Of a stretch of 64,000 nt of DNA, positions 56,107 to 64,000 are shown piece by piece; the first letter of the stretch is position 1, and each line of letters begins with the position of its first letter. The notes under the pieces were generated by a model, which ran no database searches, was not told the DNA's origin, and saw only the letters and a list, made by a program, of their open reading frames with translations. A program made the position numbers and the translations under genes. Origin of the DNA: Patellaria atrata CBS 101060 (lineage: Eukaryota > Ascomycota > Dothideomycetes > Patellariales > Patellariaceae); NCBI GenBank assembly GCA_010093705.1, contig MU006089.1, forward strand, positions 1,723,561 through 1,787,560, given 5' to 3'.

Positions 56107-57590
56107 CTAATCCTTCTCCAAAGACAACTGCGTCGAGATCTCCCACTTCTGCCCACCAGTCCCATACCCACCACCCAATCTATTCCTTACGAGACTCGAA
56201 ATCCGATCTCTCAACCTAGTCATATCATCCAGACTCCTTACCCTGAGCTTGAAGTTAGCCTGACAAAGCCCGTAATGCACCTGCCAGACCTTGGCCTCCT
56301 CGATCGTGGTGACGGATGGGTCATTCTCGATATCCCGTAGGACGGCTTCTAGACCCGGCCCGGAGTAGGACTGCATGAGCATTTTGCCCAAGGTCCAGCC
56401 GAGATTCCAACCGAGGCCGATCATGGCGGACGCGATGACGGCCCCGATGGAGCGGTCGAGCCAGAGGTAGATTTTCACTTCGAATAGAGGGAGGAGGAGT
56501 AATAAGGTGGAGCAGGATAGAGTTAGGAGGTGAGAGGGATTGCTTAGTACCGCTGGTAGAGAACTGAAGTATGAAAGTTGCATGACTTTCCCTATGCGGG
56601 AGTGGTTCTTTAGGATGATGGCTGAAACCAGCGTTGATCCAATCGCGGAGAGCGCAGCGATGTCGATTTCTCCAGCTGAGACGCGCTCGTGGCCGTGTGC
56701 ATGGTGAGCCTCATGCCCTCCTGTGTTCTCCAAGGCGTGGGTGAGGCCGTGGCTGATTAAATCAAGACCCATGAATAGGAGAGCTACCGCCATCCCGAGA
56801 CCCGCGAGAACCTCCATTCGTTCTAGACTAGGGCCAAAGTTAGCTAGTATTCCTATATTCAGGAATTGTAGACCACAAACCCGAAAGGATATTGGAGTGA
56901 AGTTGATTTCCACACTGGAAAGTTGTTATATACATCCACATATACACATAGCATAGCGCCAACTGCATCATAGAACAGCATATGGGATAAGGCCGTCATC
57001 AACAGTGATTCATGCCCGCTCCACTGAACAAACGCAGCAATTGCCAAATGACAAAGACTCCACGCAGCTCTATACTTCTGCTCTACCGACATACTGGCGC
57101 GCATCTCTTTGTGCGTAGGTTTTGGAAGTGCAGACGGAACCTGTAACGGTTCCTTGCGCACCGGCTCTAGAAAGATCTGGTGGGAGACACTGCTATGTTT
57201 ATATTTGTGACCGCGTCTGCGCCCAATATCTTGTTTTGGCGGCGGCTTGCCAATCGTATATTCCACCGTCTGAAACTTGAACGGGCTCTTCGAATTCTCC
57301 AAATCGTTCGTCAAAGGTGTTTCTGTGGCATTCCCCCCGCTCATCGAACTATATGAGATACTCGCTGGACTCAGGGGACTATTTGGACCATGTGAAGACG
57401 ACGTAGGCGCACCAAGCGTGGCATAACGGTGGGACGGAAAGGTCGCAGACGTCGGCGATAGAGCATCAGGGTTAAAACCCATCTCTGCGACCGTATCGTG
57501 GATACCCAGTCCATGTGGATTCTGCTCTATATCTTCAGGAGGAGGGGTTGGTGTCTGAGGTGGGACAGGAAGCGGCATGCTAGATGCCAT
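56107..57590 (-). CDS. CDF-family zinc transporter (Zrg17/Msc2-like)
   Basis: Exons 57590..56881 and 56827..56107 (53-bp phase-2 intron, GCTAAC before the acceptor) give 476 residues. A long Pro/Ser-rich cytosolic N-terminus ends near residue 160. The membrane part starts YRAAWSLCHLAIAAFVQWSG and includes LLMTALSHMLFYDAVGAMLC. The splice builds YPFGLERMEVLAGLGMAVAL, the family signature. The loop HEAHHAHGHE is His-rich, and two further spans flank IGAVIASAMIGLGWNLGW. A C-terminal ferredoxin-like fold ends the protein. In yeasts Zrg17 pairs with Msc2/Cis4 to load zinc into the ER/Golgi; this is the likely role. Many CDF proteins use HxxxD pairs; here SHxxxxD-like residues differ, as in Zrg17. 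Confidence 0.88.
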
Positions 57591-57910
57591 GGTGCGAAAT
57601 CTTGCTGTATATCACTATCATCTAGAAAACAATGCTCTCTGATATGCTATTATAGTATAAGCTAGAATGAGTGCGCCGGCTTGCGCTGTGGTGCCGTAGA
57701 GTAAGAAATGCCACGATGTTGTTTGTTTGGAGTGAGTGGCGGATGCACATCAAAGGAGCGACCTTCCACAACCGTCAATCCCGCACTCTCCTCCGCACCA
57801 CCTCCTTTCTCAACATCAACCACACCATCACTTCGCTCCACGACACATCTAGATGGTCCCCCTAACCAAGTGATTCCATTCCACCGGATGGGCCTGAATA
57901 CGGCAAAGGC
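57591..57910. promoter_or_regulatory. Divergent spacer, CDF transporter / membrane protein
   Basis: 320 bp between divergent starts; no motif I would name. Confidence 0.4.
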
Positions 57911-58981
57911 ATGGAGAATGGCTCTCCATCGACCCCAAACTACGGCACCAGCACCAATCAACCGCACCATCAAGGCTCCTCCCACATCATGAAGCCGCCC
58001 AAACCCTCACCCAGCGCACAAGCCCCGAGCAACAGCGGACACAAACGCTCCCTCTCCGGCAGCATCCTCGCCAAACTCCCCTTCCTCCGCACATCCTTCG
58101 AAGAGCTGCCCCCGGCCACGGAAACCGCACCAGGCCTCGACGGCGCAGACGAAGACGCAGCACCCAAACGCGGCGGCGCGATGGCAAACGCGATGAGAGG
58201 CGCGGCCAGCAAGACCCGAAAGCGCAAGGGCTCGCTGAGGAAGACGGCGATACTAGGGACCGGGAAACTACGCCTAGAAGGACGCGAGCGACGCAACACG
58301 CTCGAGCGACGTCCCGAGCTGCCCGACATGCCTCTCGCGAGTCCGACCTCACCAGAGTCAAGTCTGAAACCGCGACCCTTCGGCTACGACTCCCCGTCCG
58401 CGGCCTCGTCTTCAGATGGAGGATGGCCGACAGGTCTGGCAGTCGACACGACAGCGCCACCGCTCGGAAGCGGATCTGCAGCGTCGTCGTTGCTGGCGTC
58501 GCCGATCACGAGCCCGACGAGCAATACCTACGCCTCGACCACCGACGACGACGACGGTCTCACCTTCTCTCGTCCCTCCACCACCGGTCCCCCACCTCCT
58601 GTTTACTTCCCGCCGAGCGGGATCCAGCGCCGCCGCAGCGCGCAAAAGCACCTCTCGTCCCCACTGTCGCAATCCACGCTCATCGAGGAGGAGTGGGATT
58701 ACAGCGAGACGGCGTGGTGGGGCTGGGTCGTGCTGATCGTGACGTGGATCGTGTTCGTCGTCGGCATGGGCAGCTGTCTGGGCGTCTGGAGCTGGGCGTG
58801 GGATGTCGGGGAGACGCCGTATGCGCCGCCGGAGTTGGAAGACGATGCTACGTTGCCGATTGTTGGGTATTATCCTGCGCTTATCATTTTGACGGCTGTC
58901 ATGGCTTGGGTTTGGGTTGTTATCGCGTGGGTTGGTATGAAGTATTTTAGGCACGCGAAGGTTGTTGGGGAGGACGATTAG
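57911..58981 (+). CDS. Two-span membrane protein with disordered N-terminus
   Basis: Single exon, 356 residues from MENGSPSTPNYGTSTNQPHH; an in-frame ATG at 57989 (MKPPKPSPSAQAPSNSGHKR) is an equally good start and would give 330. The first two thirds are Ser, Pro, Thr and Arg rich. The conserved-looking end begins LIEEEWDYSETAWWGWVVLI, runs into span 1 (VTWIVFVVGMGSCLGVW), then a loop (GETPYAPPELEDDATLPIVG), then span 2 (ALIILTAVMAWVWVVIAWVG) and a basic tail. I have the impression that this end is conserved in moulds, but no function comes to mind. High GC content opens long antisense frames. Confidence 0.75.
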   Translation: MENGSPSTPNYGTSTNQPHHQGSSHIMKPPKPSPSAQAPSNSGHKRSLSGSILAKLPFLRTSFEELPPATETAPGLDGADEDAAPKRGGAMANAMRGAASKTRKRKGSLRKTAILGTGKLRLEGRERRNTLERRPELPDMPLASPTSPESSLKPRPFGYDSPSAASSSDGGWPTGLAVDTTAPPLGSGSAASSLLASPITSPTSNTYASTTDDDDGLTFSRPSTTGPPPPVYFPPSGIQRRRSAQKHLSSPLSQSTLIEEEWDYSETAWWGWVVLIVTWIVFVVGMGSCLGVWSWAWDVGETPYAPPELEDDATLPIVGYYPALIILTAVMAWVWVVIAWVGMKYFRHAKVVGEDD

Positions 58982-59276
58982 GAGTGGCACACTATGGATG
59001 TTTGAAATATTACGATACGTATGATATACACATTTCGCTTCTCCAGGACCCTATTTCCATAGTTCAAGCTCAGCACCTCGTCGCTTCTGATATCTCCCAA
59101 CCTTGAACAATGTCGAATTCAGCAGACGAGCTATGCTGAACTTCAAGCACCGGGTATTCACTGCTATCGAGACAACTGGTCAGAACATTCCAATGCATCT
59201 GGGTAGTGAGCGGTTCCACATAGCTCACACTCAATCTATCCGTCAAAGTTGCCAGAACAGGTATCTGTAATGTACG

Positions 59277-61264
59277 TTACGTGTGAAACTTCTCTAAATC
59301 TCCGACCTGACCGACGCCCCCATGCTTCTCCACATCTACCCCCTCCACCACCTCCCCCCTCTCCTGCCGCATTCCCGCATCCTCAACAACCCTCTCCCCC
59401 AACCTCCTCCCCTCCACCGTCCTCCCATCCGCACTCCCCACCTCCCTCTTCCGCATCCCCCACCCCCCCCTCCACCCACACCAGCCCTCCTCCCACGGTC
59501 CCCTAGCCAGACAAACCACGCCCGCCGCCCCAACAAAGCCCACACTAACACTCCCACTCCCGACCCACCCCTTCACCGCATAAACCCTATTCCCAACCGC
59601 CGTGCCAACCAACTGCCCACAAAACGTCGCGAGCATGAACGCCGTGTTGACTCTATTCCTGGCCCTGGGCTCGATGGCATAAATGGCGGATCTGTTCGCG
59701 ATCTGGGCGGTCTGGATCCCGAAGTCGGCGAGCAGGGCCTGGAACACGGGTCCCGCGACGGTGAAAGGGCCGGTGTACGTGCCTATCACGATGCCGAGGA
59801 GGCAGGCAGAGACGCCAACGAGGACGGAGAAGAGGGGAACGTGGGCGTCTGTTACAAGCCGGGCGTAGAGGGGGTTGAGGAGCATAGAGGCGATGCCGAT
59901 GAGGCCGAAGAGCCCGATTACGAGGGGGGTGTAGTGGTATGGTGACCCGGATAGGAGGAACGTCAGGGTCGTCCAGAAGGAGGTGAAGGTTGCGGAGGTG
60001 AGAAGGGCGATGAGACAGGCTTGGACGAGGACGGGGTGGGTGGTTAGCATTACGGGAATGGAGCGGAGGATGTGGAGGTAGGAGAGGCCGGAGGGGTTGG
60101 TGGAGGGGTAGTCGGGCATGTGGAGCCAGAGGAGGAGGAAGATGAGGTATTGGAGGCCCAGGGAGGTCCAGTAGATGCTGCGCCAGGTGGTGTAGTTTGT
60201 GAGGGTGCCGGAGAGGATGCGCGCGAGGAGGATGCCGAGCATGAGGCCTGAGACGACAATGGAGAGTGCGGTGGCGCGGCGGTGGGGTGGGGCGAGGTCC
60301 CCGACGAGGGGGAGCATTAGTTGGGGGGTTACGGTTGTTATGGCGGTGATGAAGGAGATGGCGGTGAAGACTGCGAGGGACTTTGTGATGCAGAGGCCGA
60401 TCCTGGGTTCTTGTCAGATACGGATATCTCGTTATTATAATGTACCCCCGCTTCCTTTAGGTTATCTCTCGCCTACTGTACGCTCGGTCTCCAGATAGTC
60501 TTCTACTCACACGTACCAGAAAGTTGAAAACATACGGATAGTGTCTAGCTGTATGTACGAATTGGCTGTACGGACAATGAAGACCTGTAGATTGTATGAT
60601 TTGAATAATCTACCGGTAGCTATATCTCGAGTGTAAAGGAACCGAAAAATGCCAACCAGCAGGGGGAAAGGAGATAATAACAAAAAGCAGAGTATCCTTA
60701 CCACATTGTAGACGTAAAGAAGACCAAAAACAGCGTAAACGGTCTCCTTTTGAAGAGATCCCCAAGGGGACATAAGAACAACAGTCCTGCAGCATATCCC
60801 GCTTGCATAACCGTAGGAATCTGAGCAACCTTCTCATAAGGTACATCGAAATCATAAGCTAATATATTGAGGATAGGGTGGTTATAGTAGAGATTCGCAA
60901 CCGTAAATGCTCCAGCAAACGCAAATAGGACGTTCAGGCTCATAGAGAACTGGGGAGGGTCCTTGGGGTCCCAGCGACAATTAGGAGGTGTCCATGATAG
61001 GACATTGTATACTATACTCCATGCTGAACGGAGACTCGAAGTTTTTGAATCCGTTGTATTGGTCCCTCCCTTTGGATTTCCGGGACAATAGGGAGGTGTG
61101 CTTGGTACTGTGTTGTGTACTGTACTCCGTACTGAACGGATACTTAACGATTTGGCATCTGTATGCTTGAGGGTTGGTGAGGGCTTTTGAGGATAAGTAG
61201 GGTTATCAGTTTCCGTGGGGTTACCCGATTCGGCAAGCCGGCGGGTCAACGGATATGTCGTCAT
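59277..61264 (-). CDS. MFS transporter
   Basis: Exons 61264..60702 and 60402..59277 join across an unusually long 299-bp phase-2 intron (GTAAGG...CCCAG) to give 562 residues. About 115 cytosolic residues start MTTYPLTRRLAESGNPTETD and hold a 36-residue tandem duplication (IRSVRSTVHNTVPSTPPYC and LRSAWSIVYNVLSWTPPNC). Membrane helices begin MSLNVLFAFAGAFTVANLYY; the A-type loop is GLLFLCPLGDLFKRRPFTLF. The splice restores STMWIGLCITKSLAVFTAIS, followed by QLMLPLVGDLAPPHRRATAL. The family resembles a bacterial-type MFS group found in many ascomycetes; substrate unknown. The tail is charged. The frame is open upstream of the chosen ATG. Confidence 0.87.
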
Positions 61265-61656
61265 TTCCGAACAGAACAGCGAAAAGAAGAAATGGTTTGC
61301 ATGTACAACATCTTGAAGAAGTACTCTTTGATGTACTGAGCGGGGATTGGGATGTGAATTTTGATGACGAACTATTACTATCACGAAAACGGTTCTGTAG
61401 GTTCGGGATTTGAACATGCTTGACAAGTTTGACAGCAGCCGAACTACGAGTTGATTGCTAGCTACATATGCGGCTCTCCGCACTATAGAATGGATTTTAA
61501 ACTCGACGCCGATCCATTCCCGATGATAACGCTTCATGAGGTAATATGCGGACAAAACAAAACCTCCAATACGCCATTTGCTTTGCTTCCAGTAGAAAAA
61601 TGAAATGCCCATCTAACCCAATTTTTGGATTTTGATGCCAGACCCGTACAGACCCC

Positions 61657-62571
61657 CTACTCGTTAGAAAGCTGGTCGTCCATCAGGTCCCATTCCGAAC
61701 CAGATCCCTCAGCGTTAATACAAGTATCCACCCACTGGTACGGTGAACCCAAGGAAACAACCCTCGAGTGTACGGGGGTGGAGAAGGGTGAATTGGCCAG
61801 CGATGTGGCGGTACTGAATACCTCGTCGAGGGCGTCGGGTTGGGTAAGGCCCTCGCCATTCTCTGTCTCGTACGCTGGGAGCTGGAGTATCTCCATGGCT
61901 CCTTCATCCTGAAAGTTGCGCTCGAAATTTGTACGGCACAAGTCGGTATGGAACGGCACGAGATCGAATGCCAACTGACGGAACTCCGGATTTCCTCCAA
62001 GATCATGGTAGGAAAAACAACCAACGCAGTAATTTATAACTGTATCTATTAGCTCTCTGTTCTTCGATAGATGCTTGTACAGGTACGCGATAGTCTCGCA
62101 AATATCGGCTGGGGGGGTAGGTTGGCTACAAGCCAGTTCGGTCTCGCGGGTCATGTTTGCCCTCGCCGAGACTTGCAACTCGGGAAGGTCAAACAGTACA
62201 CCCATACGGAAGAGTTGGGCGTGAATGAGAAGTGAGTAGTAGGCTTGGTCCTGAATCGTGATATCGTCGGGGGAGGCAGCAGGGGCTTCGGTATTCTGAG
62301 ATCGACAAAGGCAATGGATATCCTCAAGCAGGTAGTCTCCCATGAACAAGAATCGTAGGAAACAGATGACGGCAGTACGGGAGTCAGCTTCAATAATTCC
62401 CCTCATGTTGAAGGATTCATCGAACTCGAATGTGTAACCTAGCAATGGACATTTGGGGCCCAGAACGCGAACGTCCAAGTTTTCGATTTTTGAAACAGAT
62501 CCGTCAGGTGTGCGAATTGTAAGTGAATCGTTTCCAACTGCGAAGGGACCTAAGAAGCAAAGACCTTCCAT
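61657..62571 (-). CDS. BTB/POZ-like fungal protein
   Basis: Single exon, 304 residues from MEGLCFLGPFAVGNDSLTIR. Segments fit a divergent BTB fold: PLLGYTFEFDESFNMRGIIE (strand and helix), TAVICFLRFLFMGDYLLED (the usual 'FLRFLYTGDY' element), then YYSLLIHAQLFRMGVLFDLP and the helix LQVSARANM. A C-terminal helical region (ICETIAYLYKHLSKNRELID) and an acidic tail follow. Proteins of this shape are common in ascomycetes and unplaced functionally; Cul3 adaptor function is possible but unshown. Confidence 0.8.
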   Translation of the reverse strand: MEGLCFLGPFAVGNDSLTIRTPDGSVSKIENLDVRVLGPKCPLLGYTFEFDESFNMRGIIEADSRTAVICFLRFLFMGDYLLEDIHCLCRSQNTEAPAASPDDITIQDQAYYSLLIHAQLFRMGVLFDLPELQVSARANMTRETELACSQPTPPADICETIAYLYKHLSKNRELIDTVINYCVGCFSYHDLGGNPEFRQLAFDLVPFHTDLCRTNFERNFQDEGAMEILQLPAYETENGEGLTQPDALDEVFSTATSLANSPFSTPVHSRVVSLGSPYQWVDTCINAEGSGSEWDLMDDQLSNE

Positions 62572-64000
62572 GGCTAGTATGAATTGCGCTGAATTATCTT
62601 GTAGAGGTAAGTAGAATTACGGCTCTGGTGAGTGATTTCAAGAGCGGATAGGTGAAACGCGATGAGAGCGGAATGGTGGTAATGGTTCCCGAACCGGAAG
62701 ATGTTCAAAAATGCAGTATGGTATATGTCTGTCGTGGTTGCGTTCTGGCTTACCAGTGAGAAAGCTATGGCGAGAGATGGTGGGTGAAATGCGGCTTCAG
62801 TCGTGATTGCGAAGTTTCTGACTAGTGGTGGTGTTGTTTCAAAACGAACCAAAAAGAGTAAGTGGAGGTAGAGAAGAAGTTTAGAAGATTCAGGTCGTTC
62901 AACTCAGGTGGTCAAGGCTGAAGAGATAGATTGGGCTACTTGTTCCAAAACTAGGCAACGATGACTACCTTAGAGCTCGATGTGAGGTAGTAAGGTAAGA
63001 GAAAATGAGAGAAAACAAAACCAATAGAACTCAATCTTACTCACCTTACGTCATTCAATAATTTCCACTGGGCGGACCTTCTCCCGGGCCTTGTCCTACT
63101 GTCTTGCAATAGCTATACAAAACCCGTGACTTTGACGAGTCCATGTAGTCTATAAGACCAGCAGAACGGTTTGTAGTCAGCAACCTTGAGGCCGCGGCAT
63201 AGAACCCGGCTCCCGGACCGAATGTGAAGCATGAGAGGTCTCAACGAATGACAGTCAATTGAAAAGAGGAAGAAAAATTCCTAACCGTTCACCTGTTGGG
63301 GGCCATTTGTTCTGAGATCTCATAAGGTATTAAAATACTGCAGTAAGGTAAAACAACTAGATCCTTTTTAAGTTAGACTCGACCGGGATTCAGCTGCAAC
63401 CTTAAATCGCCAAGCAGTATCTCAGAGTAGCTGTTAGTAGGTATGCTGAGGTGCAGACCGGCTGAGTGATTATAATTTGGAGTAGATTCGGGAGATTTTC
63501 TTTCAGCTAGGGTATTGAGGTGAGGTGTGAGATATGCCGAATAAGATTTCTTGTTTGGTCGACTGGAGTCTTTCCCTTCTCAAGAAGACCTTAAAGTATC
63601 TGAAATGACACGGAACGGAATGGAGCTTTGCTTATAGTGGAGGTTCGGTAGACTGTCTCCAGAGGTAGACAAGTGGAATTGAGTACTGAGATAAACAGAA
63701 GCCTCGAAAACCGAAGAGTCCAAGGTAAGTTTCGAGAATTGCCGGTATTTTTGAACCTTACGTGTGGAACCAGATATTAGCCCAGTTTACGTCACTGAAG
63801 AATGCCTCATACCCATTCCCCATCACGCTATTTCTCGCCTACTGTACACTCACCCTTAAAGGTGTCCTCGACTGTACTGTAGAGAGGAGAATATACTGGG
63901 CGTCCGTAACTGTGCGAACATGCTCAAGATATCGATCTCCTTGCATACTTCCCCTACTCAAGAGGTCTCTAACTCTTGTGTACAATAAAGTCGAAATATA
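62572..64000. other. Intergenic, window end
   Basis: 1.4 kb without a supported exon. TAAGGTA words cluster at 62960-63050 and 63320-63360. CTCGCCTACTGTACACTC at 63834-63851 matches 17 of 18 bases at 60468-60485 inside the MFS intron. CTGTACTGTAGAG follows at about 63870. Confidence 0.5.

Noticed and set aside
58412-58990. Long minus-strand frames opposite the two-span membrane protein
   Set aside because: Arg and Pro rich antisense shadows; the plus strand has membrane spans and sensible composition.
59322-59945. 207-codon plus-strand frame opposite the MFS C-terminus
   Set aside because: Pro, His and Arg rich antisense shadow of a GC-rich exon.
60507-60773. Frame spanning the MFS exon-intron border, considered as an extra exon
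   Set aside because: Direct joining of the flanking exons already restores the conserved MFS segment without gap.
61265-61612. N-terminal extension of the MFS transporter
   Set aside because: Frame is open upstream but residues are basic and unlike MFS tails; ATG at 61264 gives a sensible start.

Overview
This window comes from the nuclear genome of a filamentous ascomycete (Pezizomycotina). Genes are dense on both strands. Most are split by short GT-AG introns of about 47-150 bp with CTAAC/CTGAC-type branch sites. Typical fungal families are present: a BEACH protein, Vip1, Zrg17-type CDF, DUF1765, an ascomycete class II peroxidase, 2EXR and F-box proteins. The gene set would suit a leotiomycete-like fungus, but that placement is a guess. 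I saw no CRISPR array, phage, operon or recognisable transposon ORF. Exon models below were built by hand from splice signals, reading phase and remembered family conservation; none was checked by alignment or RNA.

Layout. 0-6.2 kb: 3' end of a BEACH-WD40 gene, then two tiny metallothionein genes facing each other across a degenerate 16-bp minisatellite. 7.5-15 kb: DysF peroxin, PAM16, the RNA-binding protein Vip1 (which carries a metallothionein-like tail) and an FGGY kinase. 15.7-21.3 kb: a Ufd1-like protein with zinc fingers, AZUL-like and UBA-like segments; a Rab GTPase; EMC10; an intron-containing tRNA-Lys. 21.3-23.9 kb: gene-poor and AT-rich. 23.9-30 kb: F-box protein, small zinc-ribbon candidate, YIP1, cytochrome c heme lyase and a small secreted-protein candidate. 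30-42 kb: biotin ligase and COA4 from one short divergent promoter, MGM101, an HVA22 protein, TANGO2, an orphan Pro/Ala-rich protein, TFIIB and ATP synthase subunit h. 44-51 kb: DUF1765 protein and a secreted heme peroxidase. 51-53 kb: repeats and a leucine-rich gene remnant. 53-62.6 kb: secreted AA8-type cytochrome, 2EXR-like protein, CDF zinc transporter, a two-span membrane protein, an MFS transporter and a BTB-like protein. The last 1.4 kb holds no gene I can see.

Themes. Most genes are unrelated housekeeping loci. Mitochondrial biogenesis recurs (PAM16, heme lyase, COA4, MGM101, ATP14), as do metal and redox functions (two metallothioneins, the Vip1 tail, CDF, peroxidase, AA8 cytochrome). 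The most unusual feature is three metallothionein-type cysteine motifs within 8.5 kb, two of them in genes of 19 and about 25 codons spread over several exons. COA4 (76 codons, four exons) is similarly hidden by introns.
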